Source: Lachnospiraceae bacterium
GTDB lineage: Bacteria; Bacillota; Clostridia; Lachnospirales; Lachnospiraceae
Assembly (NCBI GenBank): GCA_017622845.1
Contig: JAGAQJ010000074.1
Span: 1-64,000, forward strand
Length of the DNA: 64,000 nt
Reading direction: 5' to 3'
Below the pieces are notes generated by a model. That model was not told the origin of the DNA. It was given only the letters and a program-made list of their open reading frames with translations, and ran no database searches. This document shows, in pieces, positions 26,597 through 36,738 of the stretch. Each line of letters opens with the position of its first letter. Positions within the stretch are counted from its first letter, which is position 1. The position numbers and the translations under genes were made by a program.

Positions 26597-28957
26597 ATGA
26601 AACTGACAGTAAATACACAACAGAAAAAAGAAGCCCTGGGAGATTTATTCGGCATCTTTTTTGAGGATATCAATCATGCAGCGGATGGAGGCTTGTATGC
26701 GGAGATGGTTCAAAACCGCTCCTTTGAGTTCGACACGATTGATAATCCGGACTATTATCCAATGTATGCATGGGAGATTATCAGTGACGGGAACAGTGAT
26801 ATCCATGCACTGATTGACGACAAGAAACCGATATGTGCATGCAATAAGCATTACCTCGTGCTGGATGTCAAGAGTACCAATGAGCGTGCCGGAATCCGAA
26901 ACAAAGGATATAACAGCGGTATGTATTTTCAGGCTGGCGACAGCTATCTGCTGACAGTTTTTGTGAAATCACTGGACAGCAGGCCGCATACGCTCTATAT
27001 CGCATTGGAAGATGAGACAGCGCAGCAATGCTTTGGCACAGCAGATATTTCGGTATCCTCGCCGGATTGGGAGGAGGTAAAGCTTGGCATTAAGGCAGAC
27101 GCAACGACAGTAAACGGAAGGCTTTCCCTGACCATGAAGGAAAGCGGAAAAATTGCACTCGGCTATATCTCGCTTTTTCCCCAAAAGACCTTTCGAGGCA
27201 GAGAAAACGGGGTACGTGAGGACCTTGGCCGGCTTCTTGCGAATTTGAAGCCAAAGTTCATGCGCTTTCCGGGAGGCTGTCTTGTGCATGACGGCTCCAT
27301 GAATGCAGAGGACAGAGACTCCTTATACCGATGGAAAAATACCATCGGACCTGTAGCATACAGACCTGCAAAACGAAATAACTGGGGCTATCATCAGACG
27401 CTCGGGCTTGGGTATTATGAGTATTTTCTGCTTGCGGAGGATATCGGGGCAAAGCCGCTGCCAGTGCTTCCGGCAGGCTGGAATCCGCACCGCCAGTGCG
27501 CCGTGCCACTGGAAGAGATACAGGAATGGGTGCAGGAAGCGCTTGACCTGATTGAATTTGCCAATGGAGACACTGCAACCAAATGGGGCGCAGTGCGTGC
27601 GCAGCTTGGCCACCCTGCTCCGTTCGGGCTGGAATACATAGCGATTGGAAATGAGGAGGTAGGCGAAGCATTTTATGAGAGATATCCGTATTTCCATAAG
27701 GCGATTAAAGAAAAATATCCTGACATGAAAATCATAAACAGTGCAGGTCCTTTTGCGGCAGGCCATGAGTATGACAAGGGCTGGGAGAGCGCTGCGAAAT
27801 GGGGGAGCGACCTGATAGATGAGCACTACTATATGGCTCCTGAATGGTTTATTGCAAATCATCACAGATATGACAGCTTCTGCGGCAAGGGAACAAAGGT
27901 ATTTCTCGGCGAGTATGCTGCAAAGGGAAATGAGTGGTATCATGCGCTTGTGGAGGCTTCCTATATGATAGGACTTGAGCGGAATGCGAAATCAGTCGGA
28001 CTTGCCTGCTATGCCCCTCTTCTGTGCAATGCGGACTATGTGAACTGGGAGCCTGACCTGATCTGGTTTAACCAGCATCAGGCGTACGGAACGCCGAATT
28101 ATTATGTGCAGAAGCTTTTTATGAACTATCAGGGAACGGTCAGGCTTGAGACGCATATGGAGGGCATGGAGCTTCCTGCTGCAGAGCCGGAGCGGTTTGA
28201 CGGAGCGGTAAAGCTCAAGGCAGAGAAAAGCCGGATAGTGTTTGAAAAGGTGCAGATGATTAATGATGATACCCATCAGGTGATGCATTATGACGACTGC
28301 ATACTGGAAGACAGTGAGGAGTTTGTACTGGCAAGACAGTCTGAACTTGAAAATTTTACAATACAGTGCAGGGCAGCGATGGTATCGGGAAATAACGGTC
28401 TGCACATGATTTTCGGTCAGAAGAGTGAGGAGGATTTTTATTCCTTAGATATTGGCGGATGGCAGAATATGGACTGCATCATAAGCAGGCATATCCATGG
28501 AAAAGAAAGCGTATTGTCACAGAGGTTCTTTTCTCTCAGACTCAACCAAAGCTATGATATCAGGCTGCAGATGATGAAAAATAAAATTACAGTGTACATC
28601 GACGGCAGGGAAATGCTCTACACAGTAGAAAGGCAGGCAAAGGCGGAGCCGCTTTATTATGAGGCGTCTGCCGATGAGAAGCAGGGGACCGGAATCCTGA
28701 AGCTTGTCAACCTCCGGGAGGACAAGGTAAAAACAGATATTGTGCTGGAGGGGATGCCGGATAGGCCGCAAACCTTAAAAGTGCTCAGCATGACAGCCGC
28801 CAGGGACGCAAGAAATAATCTGAATAACCCCTGTTATGTATCTCCTGCGGAGACAGAGCTTGCGGTGGAGGGCAATGCTTTTTCGTATACGGTGCCTCCA
28901 TTGTCGGTTGTGTTTATGATATGGCAGAACTGCTGCGATATAGAAGCAGAGCAGTGA
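26597..28957 (+). CDS. Glycoside hydrolase family 51 alpha-L-arabinofuranosidase
   Basis: A 786-residue enzyme that removes alpha-L-arabinofuranosyl side groups from arabinan, arabinoxylan or their oligosaccharides. It has the family start LGDLFGIFFEDINHAADGGL, the acid/base Glu in IAIGNEEVG (about 353) and the nucleophile Glu in FLGEYAAKG (about 439). It is longer than the usual 500-residue enzyme: a beta-sandwich-like segment, about 540-700 (EFVLARQSELENF to REMLYTVERQ), resembles an inserted carbohydrate-binding domain. No signal peptide is seen. ATG 26597 follows GGGAGG. It is close behind the helicase gene without a terminator. Confidence 0.88.
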   Translation: MKLTVNTQQKKEALGDLFGIFFEDINHAADGGLYAEMVQNRSFEFDTIDNPDYYPMYAWEIISDGNSDIHALIDDKKPICACNKHYLVLDVKSTNERAGIRNKGYNSGMYFQAGDSYLLTVFVKSLDSRPHTLYIALEDETAQQCFGTADISVSSPDWEEVKLGIKADATTVNGRLSLTMKESGKIALGYISLFPQKTFRGRENGVREDLGRLLANLKPKFMRFPGGCLVHDGSMNAEDRDSLYRWKNTIGPVAYRPAKRNNWGYHQTLGLGYYEYFLLAEDIGAKPLPVLPAGWNPHRQCAVPLEEIQEWVQEALDLIEFANGDTATKWGAVRAQLGHPAPFGLEYIAIGNEEVGEAFYERYPYFHKAIKEKYPDMKIINSAGPFAAGHEYDKGWESAAKWGSDLIDEHYYMAPEWFIANHHRYDSFCGKGTKVFLGEYAAKGNEWYHALVEASYMIGLERNAKSVGLACYAPLLCNADYVNWEPDLIWFNQHQAYGTPNYYVQKLFMNYQGTVRLETHMEGMELPAAEPERFDGAVKLKAEKSRIVFEKVQMINDDTHQVMHYDDCILEDSEEFVLARQSELENFTIQCRAAMVSGNNGLHMIFGQKSEEDFYSLDIGGWQNMDCIISRHIHGKESVLSQRFFSLRLNQSYDIRLQMMKNKITVYIDGREMLYTVERQAKAEPLYYEASADEKQGTGILKLVNLREDKVKTDIVLEGMPDRPQTLKVLSMTAARDARNNLNNPCYVSPAETELAVEGNAFSYTVPPLSVVFMIWQNCCDIEAEQ

Positions 28958-29046
28958 ATGAAACTGTGGAACTTTGTCTGAAATTGTGATATGATATGGA
29001 AAGTGTATATGCACAAAATGATAAAATAAAGAAAAGAGGGGAAGAA

Positions 29047-30405
29047 ATGATTGAAAAATTATTTAAGCTCAAACAAAACAAGACAGATGTAAAGACAGAA
29101 GTTCTTGCAGGCGTCACCACCTTTATGACGATGGCGTATATCCTTGCGGTCAATCCGACCATGCTTTCCGCATCAGGAATGGATGCAACGGCAGTTCTGA
29201 TGGCTACCTGCCTTGCATCCTTTATCGGAACAGCAGCAATGGCGCTGATGGCAAATTATCCGTTTGCGCTTGCTCCAGGTATGGGACTGAACGCATACTT
29301 TGCTTATACTGTGTGCGGAGCAATGGGATATGACTGGCGTGTAGCGCTGCTTGCAGTGTTTGCGGAGGGCATTATCTTTATTATCCTGTCGCTTACCAAC
29401 GTGCGCGAGGCAGTATTTAATGCAATTCCAAGCGCGCTGAAAAAGGGCGTAAGCGCCGGAATCGGTCTGTTTATTGCATTTGTAGGGCTGCAGGGAGCGC
29501 ATATTATTGTGAACAGTGATTCCACTCTGCTCACTTATGTGAGCTTTACGGAAAATTTCCATACAGAGGGAATCTGCGCACTGCTTGCGCTGATTGGGCT
29601 TATGATTACAGCGGTTCTCTATATCAGGAACGTGAAGGGCTCCATACTCATCGGCATTGTCGCAACATGGATTCTCGGGATGCTCTGTCAGGCAGCAGGC
29701 ATCTATACTGTTGATGAGGGTTATGGATTCTATTCGCTTTATCCGACATTTGCACTGACTGATTTCTCAGCCCTGGGACAAACTTTTGGACAGTGCTTTA
29801 AGGCAGATTTTACCGGGGTAAGCATTCCAAACTTTATTGTCGTGCTGCTGTCCTTTTTGTTTGTCGATATGTTTGACACGATCGGAACACTCGTAGGCGT
29901 TGCGACAAAAGCGGACATGCTTGATAAGAATGAGAAGCTTCCGCGCATCAGGCAGGCGCTTCTGGCAGATGCCATTGCGACATCGGCAGGTGCGGTGCTT
30001 GGTACTTCGACGACGACAACTTTTGTAGAAAGCTCAGCTGGTGTGGGTGCAGGCGCCAGGACAGGTCTTGCGTCCATGACGACAGGCATTTTGTTTTTGG
30101 CAGCCATCTTCTTTGCTCCGATATTTACAGCAATTCCGGGCTTTGCGACAGCTCCGGCGCTGATTTTTGTCGGATTTTTGATGGTATCGGCAATTCTTAA
30201 GGTTAATTTCGATGATGCATCAGAGGCGGTTCCGGCATATCTGTGTATGCTTGCCATGCCGCTTGCCTACAGCATTTCAGAGGGCATTGCCATCGGCGTT
30301 ATTTCTTATGTTGTGATTCATGTATGTACCGGAAAGGTAAAGAAGATAACGCCGTTAATGTATGTGCTGGCAGTACTGTTTGTATGCAAATATATTTTCT
30401 TATAG
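29047..30405 (+). CDS. NCS2/AzgA-family purine permease
   Basis: A 452-residue membrane protein with the AzgA/PbuG pattern: [18 protein letters not shown] at the first helix, [35 protein letters not shown], and [15 protein letters not shown]. About 12-14 helices are expected. Relatives import adenine, guanine or hypoxanthine with protons. GAGGGGAAG precedes ATG 29047; the longer frame from 28996 is not needed. No purine riboswitch was recognised upstream. The next gene follows after 10 bp with its own strong ribosome site. Confidence 0.9.
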   Translation: MIEKLFKLKQNKTDVKTEVLAGVTTFMTMAYILAVNPTMLSASGMDATAVLMATCLASFIGTAAMALMANYPFALAPGMGLNAYFAYTVCGAMGYDWRVALLAVFAEGIIFIILSLTNVREAVFNAIPSALKKGVSAGIGLFIAFVGLQGAHIIVNSDSTLLTYVSFTENFHTEGICALLALIGLMITAVLYIRNVKGSILIGIVATWILGMLCQAAGIYTVDEGYGFYSLYPTFALTDFSALGQTFGQCFKADFTGVSIPNFIVVLLSFLFVDMFDTIGTLVGVATKADMLDKNEKLPRIRQALLADAIATSAGAVLGTSTTTTFVESSAGVGAGARTGLASMTTGILFLAAIFFAPIFTAIPGFATAPALIFVGFLMVSAILKVNFDDASEAVPAYLCMLAMPLAYSISEGIAIGVISYVVIHVCTGKVKKITPLMYVLAVLFVCKYIFL

Positions 30406-30415
30406 GAGGCAGATT

Positions 30416-31582
30416 ATGAAAATTGCAGTAGCAGGTATCGGATATGTAGGCCTTTCCAATGCAATACTGCTGGCTCAGCACAATGATGTGACGGCTGTGG
30501 ACGTGTTTCAGGAAAAGGCAGACATGATCAACAATAAAAAATCACCGATTATCGACAAGGAAATTGAAGAATATCTGACATCGAAGGAATTGAAGCTTCG
30601 GGCGACAACAGACGCAGCAGAGGCTTATCGTGATGCCGAATATATCATCATTGCAACGCCGACCAATTATGATCCGGATAAAAATTACTTTGATACCAGT
30701 TCCATAGAGACAGTGATTGAGCTGGTTCTTAAGGTAAATCCCAAAGCAGTGATGATTATCAAGTCAACCGTTCCGGTAGGCTATACAAGGTCCATCAGGG
30801 AAAAGTACGGAATTGACAATGTTATCTTTTCGCCGGAGTTTCTGCGTGAGGGAAAGGCATTGTATGACAACCTTTACCCGTCGCGTATTATTGTCGGAGA
30901 GCAGTCGGAGCGTGCAAAAGTCTTTGCGGATTTGCTCAAAGAGGGTGCAATTAAGGAAGATATCCCGACCTTGTTCACGGATGCGACAGAGGCCGAGGCA
31001 ATCAAGCTGTTTGCCAATACTTATCTGGCGCTTCGGGTGGCATATTTTAATGAGCTGGACACCTATGCTGAGGTCAGAGGCCTGAATACGAAGCAGATTA
31101 TAGAAGGAGTGGGGCTGGACCCGAGAATCGGCAGCCATTACAATAACCCGTCCTTTGGCTACGGCGGATACTGCCTGCCGAAGGATACCAAGCAGTTACG
31201 GGCTAATTATGCAGATGTGCCGAACAACATTATCTCGGCGATTGTAGATTCCAACAGAACCAGAAAGGATCATATCGCGGATATGATCCTTGCCAGAAAT
31301 CCGAAAATAGTCGGCGTGTACAGGCTTACCATGAAGACCAATTCCGACAACTTCCGCCAGTCCTCCATACAGGGAATTATGAAGCGCATCAAGGCAAAGG
31401 GTATCGAAGTGGTTGTGTATGAACCGACACTTAAGGAGGACAATTTCTTCCGTTCCAGGGTGATACGCGACTTGGAAGATTTCAAAAAAATGTCAGATGT
31501 GATTATTGTGAACCGCATGACTGAGGAGCTTGAGGACGTATCGGAGAAGGTATACACCAGAGATATCTATGGAAGGGATTAA
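30416..31582 (+). CDS. ugd: UDP-glucose/GDP-mannose dehydrogenase family enzyme, UDP-glucose 6-dehydrogenase type
   Basis: A 388-residue NAD-dependent enzyme that oxidises UDP-glucose to UDP-glucuronate for capsule or exopolysaccharide. Rossmann motif [20 protein letters not shown] is at the start, ATPTNYD and STVPVGYT follow, and the catalytic Cys is in [13 protein letters not shown]. It belongs to the short Ugd type seen in Gram-positives. AGGAGG precedes ATG 30416, ten bases after the permease stop, so they are probably co-transcribed, although no shared pathway is evident. Confidence 0.9.
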   Translation: MKIAVAGIGYVGLSNAILLAQHNDVTAVDVFQEKADMINNKKSPIIDKEIEEYLTSKELKLRATTDAAEAYRDAEYIIIATPTNYDPDKNYFDTSSIETVIELVLKVNPKAVMIIKSTVPVGYTRSIREKYGIDNVIFSPEFLREGKALYDNLYPSRIIVGEQSERAKVFADLLKEGAIKEDIPTLFTDATEAEAIKLFANTYLALRVAYFNELDTYAEVRGLNTKQIIEGVGLDPRIGSHYNNPSFGYGGYCLPKDTKQLRANYADVPNNIISAIVDSNRTRKDHIADMILARNPKIVGVYRLTMKTNSDNFRQSSIQGIMKRIKAKGIEVVVYEPTLKEDNFFRSRVIRDLEDFKKMSDVIIVNRMTEELEDVSEKVYTRDIYGRD

Positions 31583-31623
31583 CGGCTCCTGTTTCGAACA
31601 GAATGAATAATAGCGAATAGGAT

Positions 31624-31669
31624 AAAAGAGTTTGTGACAGTCTACAATCTGCCGCAAACTCTTTTGTCT
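31624..31669 (+). terminator. Intrinsic terminator after ugd
   Basis: Stem AAAAGAGTTTG (31624-31634) with CAAACTCTTTT (31655-31665), T-rich 3' side. Confidence 0.8.
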
Positions 31670-31738
31670 GTTTTGCATAAAATTAAAAGATAATTTCGGA
31701 TATTTTCGCCAAAGTTGCATTTTGTTTTTCATTTTTGC

Positions 31739-31767
31739 TTGCTAATTTTTAGTTAGAATGGTATGAT
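31739..31767 (+). promoter_or_regulatory. Maltodextrin operon promoter, extended -10
   Basis: TTGCTA (31739-31744), 17-bp spacer, TATGAT (31762-31767) preceded by TGG. The operators begin 14 bp downstream of the -10 box. Confidence 0.75.
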
Positions 31768-31780
31768 ATGGTCATCAGTT

Positions 31781-31816
31781 GGAAACGTTACCGATATCGT
31801 TACCGAAAACGTTTCC
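31781..31816. promoter_or_regulatory. Paired LacI-type operators of the maltodextrin operon
   Basis: The 36-bp dyad starts GGAAACGTT and ends AACGTTTCC. It contains two AACGTT cores, centres 24 bp apart, and the direct repeat CGTTACCGA twice in the middle. The site lies just after the transcription start, a repressor roadblock position. The core matches the tandem sites at 11612-11637. Confidence 0.75.
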
Positions 31817-31860
31817 AGAAATGTGTTGCGATTAACCAAACAAAAAGGAAAGAGGTATTT

Positions 31861-33285
31861 ATGATGAAGAAAAAGTTATTAAGTGCAGTTCTTGGTGCAG
31901 CAATGGCAGCGTCTTTGCTTACAGGATGCGGCGGAAGTGAATCAAGCCAGACAGAAGCTCCGGCAGCAGACACAAAGACAGAGGAAACAGCGGCAGCCGA
32001 TACAGCAGCAAAGACAGAGGGAGCAGAAACGGAGACAGCAGGTGAGACTGCATCGACAGGAACAGGTAAGGTTTATTACTTAAACTTCAAGCCTGAAGCA
32101 GCACAGCAGTGGGAGGACCTTGCAGCAAAGTATACAGAGGAGACAGGCGTAGAGGTTTCTGTGCAGACAGCAGCTTCCGGTACATATGAGTCTACATTAA
32201 AGTCAGAGATGGCTAAGTCAGAAGCGCCGACACTGTTTCAGGTAAACGGACCGGTAGGACTTGCTACATGGAAGGATTACTGCTATGACCTTTCCGGCTC
32301 AGAGGTATATGCCCAGTTAAAGAGCGATGACTTCGCATTAAAAGACGGCGACGAGGTTAAGGGCATTGCATATGTTGTAGAGACATACGGCATTATCTAC
32401 AATGCAGATATTTTAAATGATTACTTTACAAAGGATTATGCAGTTGTAAAGAGCGTTGATGAGATTAACTCCTTTGACAGCTTAAAGGCAGTTGCAGACA
32501 GTATTCAGGAGAATGCCGATGACCTTGGCGTAAAAGGCGCATTCACATCAGCAGGTATGGATTCAAGCTCTGACTGGAGATTTAAGACGCATCTGGCAAA
32601 CCTTCCAATCTACTATGAGTATCAGGCAGACGGCATTGGTTCTACGGAGGCTATTAAGGGTACATACTTAGAGAATTATAAGAACATTTGGGATTTATAT
32701 ATCACAGATTCCGTTTGTGCACCATCTCTTTTATCAAGCAAGACAGGTGAGGATGCTACAGCAGAGTTCGCACTTGGCGAGGCAGTATTCTATCAGAACG
32801 GCACATGGGCGTACACGGATTTAAGCGACAATGGCATGGCTGACGAGTCCCTTGGCATGCTTCCTATCTATATCGGAGCAGAAGGTGAGGAGAATCAGGG
32901 ACTCTGCACAGGCAGTGAGAACTACTGGTGTGTAAACAAGAATGCTTCTGCTGAGGATATTCAGGCAACACTGGACTTCCTGAACTGGTGTGTAACTTCT
33001 TATGACGGATGCGATACACTCGCTTACACAATGGGATTTGTATGCCCGTTCAAAGAGTTTGACAACTATCCTGCAGCAAACCCTCTTGTAAACATTGCAA
33101 ATGATTATGTATCATCAGGCAAGACCTCTGTGGCATGGACCTTCACAACAATGCCTTCCGAGAACTGGAAGAACGTTCTTGGCAGCGCACTCTTAGAGTA
33201 TGCACAGGGAACAGGCGACTGGGCAGCAGTGGAGACAGCATTTGTTGACGGATGGGCATCTGAGTATGCAGCAGCGAATAACTAA
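31861..33285 (+). CDS. Sugar ABC transporter substrate-binding lipoprotein, maltodextrin type
   Basis: A 474-residue family 1 extracellular solute-binding protein. MMKKKLLSAVLGAAMAASLL is the signal peptide, followed by lipobox LTGC and a long Glu/Ala/Thr-rich linker that stands the protein off the membrane. The mature part starts GKVYYLNFKPEAAQQWEDLA. The operon context (two permeases, malQ, LacI regulator) points to malto-oligosaccharides. The ribosome site fits ATG 31861 or 31864; the longer frame to 31768 runs through the operators and is rejected. No ATPase gene is in the operon, so a shared MsmK-type ATPase elsewhere is likely. Confidence 0.88.
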   Translation: MMKKKLLSAVLGAAMAASLLTGCGGSESSQTEAPAADTKTEETAAADTAAKTEGAETETAGETASTGTGKVYYLNFKPEAAQQWEDLAAKYTEETGVEVSVQTAASGTYESTLKSEMAKSEAPTLFQVNGPVGLATWKDYCYDLSGSEVYAQLKSDDFALKDGDEVKGIAYVVETYGIIYNADILNDYFTKDYAVVKSVDEINSFDSLKAVADSIQENADDLGVKGAFTSAGMDSSSDWRFKTHLANLPIYYEYQADGIGSTEAIKGTYLENYKNIWDLYITDSVCAPSLLSSKTGEDATAEFALGEAVFYQNGTWAYTDLSDNGMADESLGMLPIYIGAEGEENQGLCTGSENYWCVNKNASAEDIQATLDFLNWCVTSYDGCDTLAYTMGFVCPFKEFDNYPAANPLVNIANDYVSSGKTSVAWTFTTMPSENWKNVLGSALLEYAQGTGDWAAVETAFVDGWASEYAAANN

Positions 33286-33316
33286 TCAGAGAGCAGAACC
33301 CAGTTAGGGATTTTAA

Positions 33317-33391
33317 GGTGCAGCCGGCAGCATATGGCTGCACCATTCTTATTTATGCACATGGACACCCGATGGAAGCTGCCGGGTGTCC
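33317..33391 (+). terminator. Two hairpins between the binding protein and permease genes
   Basis: GGTGCAGCC (33317-33325) pairs with GGCTGCACC (33336-33344) followed by ATTCTTATTT, a partial terminator. GGACACCCG (33363-33371) pairs with CGGGTGTCC (33383-33391) without a T run. Such hairpins usually let the binding protein be made in excess over the permeases, by partial termination and by protecting the upstream mRNA. Confidence 0.65.
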
Positions 33392-33475
33392 GGAGTGCAG
33401 GCAGGCGGGAAGGAAGACACTATCCTGCCCGATTGTATACACTGTAATTATATTTTTTGAGAAAGGTTTTTGATT

Positions 33476-34318
33476 ATGGAAAAGGCAATTAAAAGATATT
33501 TCCCGATTTTTGCACTACCAACGCTTCTGGCGTTTACCATTGGCTTTATTCTTCCGTTTATTCTTGGCGTATATTTGTCTTTCTGTGAGTTTACTACGGT
33601 TACGGATGCCAGGTTTGTGGGACTAAAAAATTATATCAGAATATGGGGCGACAGCACATTTATCCATTCGCTGTGGTATACTGCATTATTTACAATCGTT
33701 TCTGTATTAGCAATCAATATTCTTGCATTTGCAGTGGCAATGCTTTTGACAAAGGGAATAAAGGGTACCAATCTTTTCAGAACCGTATTTTTTATGCCGA
33801 ACCTTATCGGCGGAATTATTCTTGGCTATATCTGGCAGTTAATTTTAAACGGAGTTTTAGCTTACTGGGAGCGTACGCTTACATACAATTCCGCATATGG
33901 TTTCTGGGGGCTTGTGATCCTGATGTGCTGGCAGCAGGTCGGCTACATGATGATTATTTACATAGCAGGTATCCAGAACATTCCCGGTGATTTGATTGAG
34001 GCGGCTAAGATTGACGGCGCAAATAACAGACAATTGTTAAGACATGTAACCCTTCCGATGGTTATGCCGTCCATCACGATATGTTCTTTCCTGACACTTA
34101 CCAATTCCTTTAAGCTTTTTGACCAGAACCTTGCACTCACCGCAGGTGAGCCGTCAAACAAATCCGAGATGCTTGCACTGAATATTTACAATACCTTCTA
34201 TGGCAGAAACGGCTGGGAGGGCGTAGGTCAGGCAAAGGCAGTCATATTCTTTATATTAGTGGCAGTCATAGCAGTGATACAGCTTAGGGCGACCAGAGAT
34301 AAGGAGGTACAGGCATAA
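33476..34318 (+). CDS. Sugar ABC transporter permease, MalF type
   Basis: A 280-residue inner-membrane subunit with six predicted helices and the cytoplasmic coupling motif EAAKIDGANNRQLLRHVTLP. It forms the channel with the next gene's product. ATG 33476 is preceded by GAAAGG; an in-frame TTG at 33470 has a poorer site. Its stop overlaps the next start by one base, so expression is coupled. It is shorter than enteric MalF and lacks that protein's large periplasmic loop, as is usual for Firmicute sugar permeases of this family. Confidence 0.92.
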   Translation: MEKAIKRYFPIFALPTLLAFTIGFILPFILGVYLSFCEFTTVTDARFVGLKNYIRIWGDSTFIHSLWYTALFTIVSVLAINILAFAVAMLLTKGIKGTNLFRTVFFMPNLIGGIILGYIWQLILNGVLAYWERTLTYNSAYGFWGLVILMCWQQVGYMMIIYIAGIQNIPGDLIEAAKIDGANNRQLLRHVTLPMVMPSITICSFLTLTNSFKLFDQNLALTAGEPSNKSEMLALNIYNTFYGRNGWEGVGQAKAVIFFILVAVIAVIQLRATRDKEVQA

Positions 34319-35160
34319 TGTCAAATGTGAGAAAAGCAAAGCACGGCGGACTTTTAACAGTAATATTTTCTATCATATCCATTATTTATGTCATGCCGGT
34401 TATTATCGTATTATACAATTCATTTAAGAAGAAAATTTTTATCAGCAACAGGCCGTTTGCACTGCCGGATGCCAAATCCTTTGCAGGCTTTGAAAATTAC
34501 ATCAGCGGCATTGAGAAGATTGAACTTCCGAAAGCCTTTGGATATTCGCTATTCATTACAGTGGCAGCCGTATTTGTGATTGTTTTATGTACATCAATGT
34601 GCGCATGGTACATTACCAGAGTGAAGAACGCACTCACTTCAGGCATGTATATGCTGTTTGCATTTTCAATGATTGTACCTTTTCAAATGGTAATGTTTAC
34701 ATTATCCAAAATTGCTGATATACTACATTTAGGAAACCCTGTAGGCATCGTTATCGTATATCTTGGATTTGGGGCAGGGCTTGCGGTCTTTATGTTCTGC
34801 GGATTTGTGAAATCCATACCACTCGAGATAGAAGAAGCTGCCATGATTGACGGCTGCACACCGGTTCAGACATATTTTAAGATAGTATTTCCGGTTATGA
34901 AGCCTACGGCAATCTCTGTTGCAATTCTGGAAGCGATGTGGGTATGGAACGATTATCTGCTGCCTTATCTGGTATTGGATATTAAGAAATATAAGACCAT
35001 TCCTATTGCAATTCAGTATCTCAAGGGTGGATATGGCGCAATTGACATGGGTGCAATGATGGCAATGATTATCTTGGCAATCATTCCGATTATCGTGTTC
35101 TATATTGCCTGCCAGAAATACATTATTGAGGGTGTTGTTGCAGGTGCCGTAAAGGGATAA
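34318..35160 (+). CDS. Sugar ABC transporter permease, MalG type
   Basis: A 280-residue permease with six helices and the coupling motif EEAAMIDGCTPVQTYFKIVF. AAGGAGGT precedes ATG 34318, which overlaps the upstream stop. It ends 27 bp before malQ. Family members import oligosaccharides; maltodextrin is inferred from malQ and from the regulator. Confidence 0.92.
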   Translation: MSNVRKAKHGGLLTVIFSIISIIYVMPVIIVLYNSFKKKIFISNRPFALPDAKSFAGFENYISGIEKIELPKAFGYSLFITVAAVFVIVLCTSMCAWYITRVKNALTSGMYMLFAFSMIVPFQMVMFTLSKIADILHLGNPVGIVIVYLGFGAGLAVFMFCGFVKSIPLEIEEAAMIDGCTPVQTYFKIVFPVMKPTAISVAILEAMWVWNDYLLPYLVLDIKKYKTIPIAIQYLKGGYGAIDMGAMMAMIILAIIPIIVFYIACQKYIIEGVVAGAVKG

Positions 35161-35187
35161 TATTTTTGTGAAGAAAAGGAGACAGTT

Positions 35188-36681
35188 ATGAGAAGATGTG
35201 GCGTATTGATGCCGGTATCCAGCTTACCGTCAAGATTTGGAATAGGTGGATTTTCTAAGGAAGCCTATGAGTTTGTGGACTTTTTGGCAGCGTCAGGACA
35301 GTCATTATGGCAGATTTTACCGTTGGGACCTACCGGTTATGGCGATTCACCATACCAGTCATTTTCCACTTTTGCAGGAAGCCCTTATTATATCAGCCTG
35401 GATGCGCTGATAGAGCAGGGCTTGCTCACAGAGGAGGAGTGTTCGTCGGTCGATTTTGGTAACGATACCAAAAAGGTAGAGTATGAGAAAATCTACAATA
35501 CAAGATTCAAGCTGCTCAGGAAAGCCTTTGAGAGAGCAAATGTAAGCGGGAACGCAGAATATCAGGAATTTGTTGAGGCCAATAAGCAGTGGCTGAAGGA
35601 TTATGCCATGTATATGGCAATCAAGGATTCCTTAAGCGGAATCTCATGGATTGAATGGGAAGAGGATATCAGGCTCAGGAAGCCGCAGGCGATGGCAGAT
35701 TATGAGAACAGGTTTGCCGAAGACATCGCATTTTACAGCTATCAGCAGTACCTTTTTGCGACACAGTGGAAGGCATTGAAGGAATACGCAAACAAAAAGG
35801 GAATCAGCATTATAGGCGATATTCCGATTTATGTGGCGTTTGACAGTGCGGACACATGGGCGAATCCCGAGCTGTTCCAGCTTGATGAGGAGAATGTGCC
35901 TGTTGCGGTTGCAGGCTGCCCGCCCGATGCATTTTCTGCCACAGGCCAGCTCTGGGGAAATCCGCTGTACCGGTGGGATTATCATGAGGAAACCGGTTTT
36001 GCATGGTGGCTTAGAAGGCTTGCCCATTGCTTTAACATTTATGATATTGTCCGCATTGATCATTTCAGAGGCTTTGACGAGTACTGGGCAATTCCATATG
36101 GTGATGAGACTGCTGAGTTTGGCGAGTGGAAAAAAGGACCGGGCTACAAGCTCTTTGAGGCAATGAAGAAGGCGCTTGGAAACCGTGCGGTGATTGCAGA
36201 GGATTTAGGCTTCCTGACGCCAAGCGTACTGAAGCTTGTTAAGAAGACGGGATATCCGGGGATGAAAATCCTGCAGTTTGCTTTTGATTCCAGAGATGAA
36301 AATGACTATCTGCCGCATAACTATCCGAACAACTGCGTGGTTTACACAGGAACACACGATAATGATACCGTGAACGGCTGGATACCTGCCATGAGCAGAA
36401 AGGATTTGGCATTTGCCAAGAAGTACCTCAATGTCAGGAGAGCTTCTGATATCTGCGAGACCCTGATTCGTACAGCTCTGAGCTGTGTAGCGGATACCGC
36501 CGTGATTCCTATGCAGGACTATCTGGGATTGGGAAGCGAGGCAAGGATTAACACGCCGTCTACGCTCGGCGGAAACTGGGAATGGCGCATGGAGAAGGAT
36601 GCATGTACAAAGGAGCTTTCCGCGCATATGCTGGAGCTGGCTAAGCTTTATGGAAGGATTCCGAAAAAGAAGAAAAGGTAA
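35188..36681 (+). CDS. malQ: 4-alpha-glucanotransferase (amylomaltase)
   Basis: A 497-residue family 77 enzyme (EC 2.4.1.25) that shuffles alpha-1,4-glucan segments between maltodextrins and frees glucose. Starts RRCGVLMPVSSLPSRFGIGG. The catalytic Asp is in VRIDHFRGF, the Glu in IAEDLGFLTP and the second Asp in THDNDT. Full length. AAAGGAG precedes ATG 35188. With glgP and glgX it can route imported maltodextrins to glucose-1-phosphate and glucose. Confidence 0.96.
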   Translation: MRRCGVLMPVSSLPSRFGIGGFSKEAYEFVDFLAASGQSLWQILPLGPTGYGDSPYQSFSTFAGSPYYISLDALIEQGLLTEEECSSVDFGNDTKKVEYEKIYNTRFKLLRKAFERANVSGNAEYQEFVEANKQWLKDYAMYMAIKDSLSGISWIEWEEDIRLRKPQAMADYENRFAEDIAFYSYQQYLFATQWKALKEYANKKGISIIGDIPIYVAFDSADTWANPELFQLDEENVPVAVAGCPPDAFSATGQLWGNPLYRWDYHEETGFAWWLRRLAHCFNIYDIVRIDHFRGFDEYWAIPYGDETAEFGEWKKGPGYKLFEAMKKALGNRAVIAEDLGFLTPSVLKLVKKTGYPGMKILQFAFDSRDENDYLPHNYPNNCVVYTGTHDNDTVNGWIPAMSRKDLAFAKKYLNVRRASDICETLIRTALSCVADTAVIPMQDYLGLGSEARINTPSTLGGNWEWRMEKDACTKELSAHMLELAKLYGRIPKKKKR

Positions 36682-36738
36682 TTCCGGATCAATGCTTCGG
36701 TAAAACGGAAACAGTAAAGTCAGCAGAAGGTGATAAAC

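Noticed and set aside
28958-29046. Purine riboswitch before the purine permease
   Set aside because: The gap is too short and lacks the conserved three-helix core; only an AT-rich promoter-like stretch is seen.
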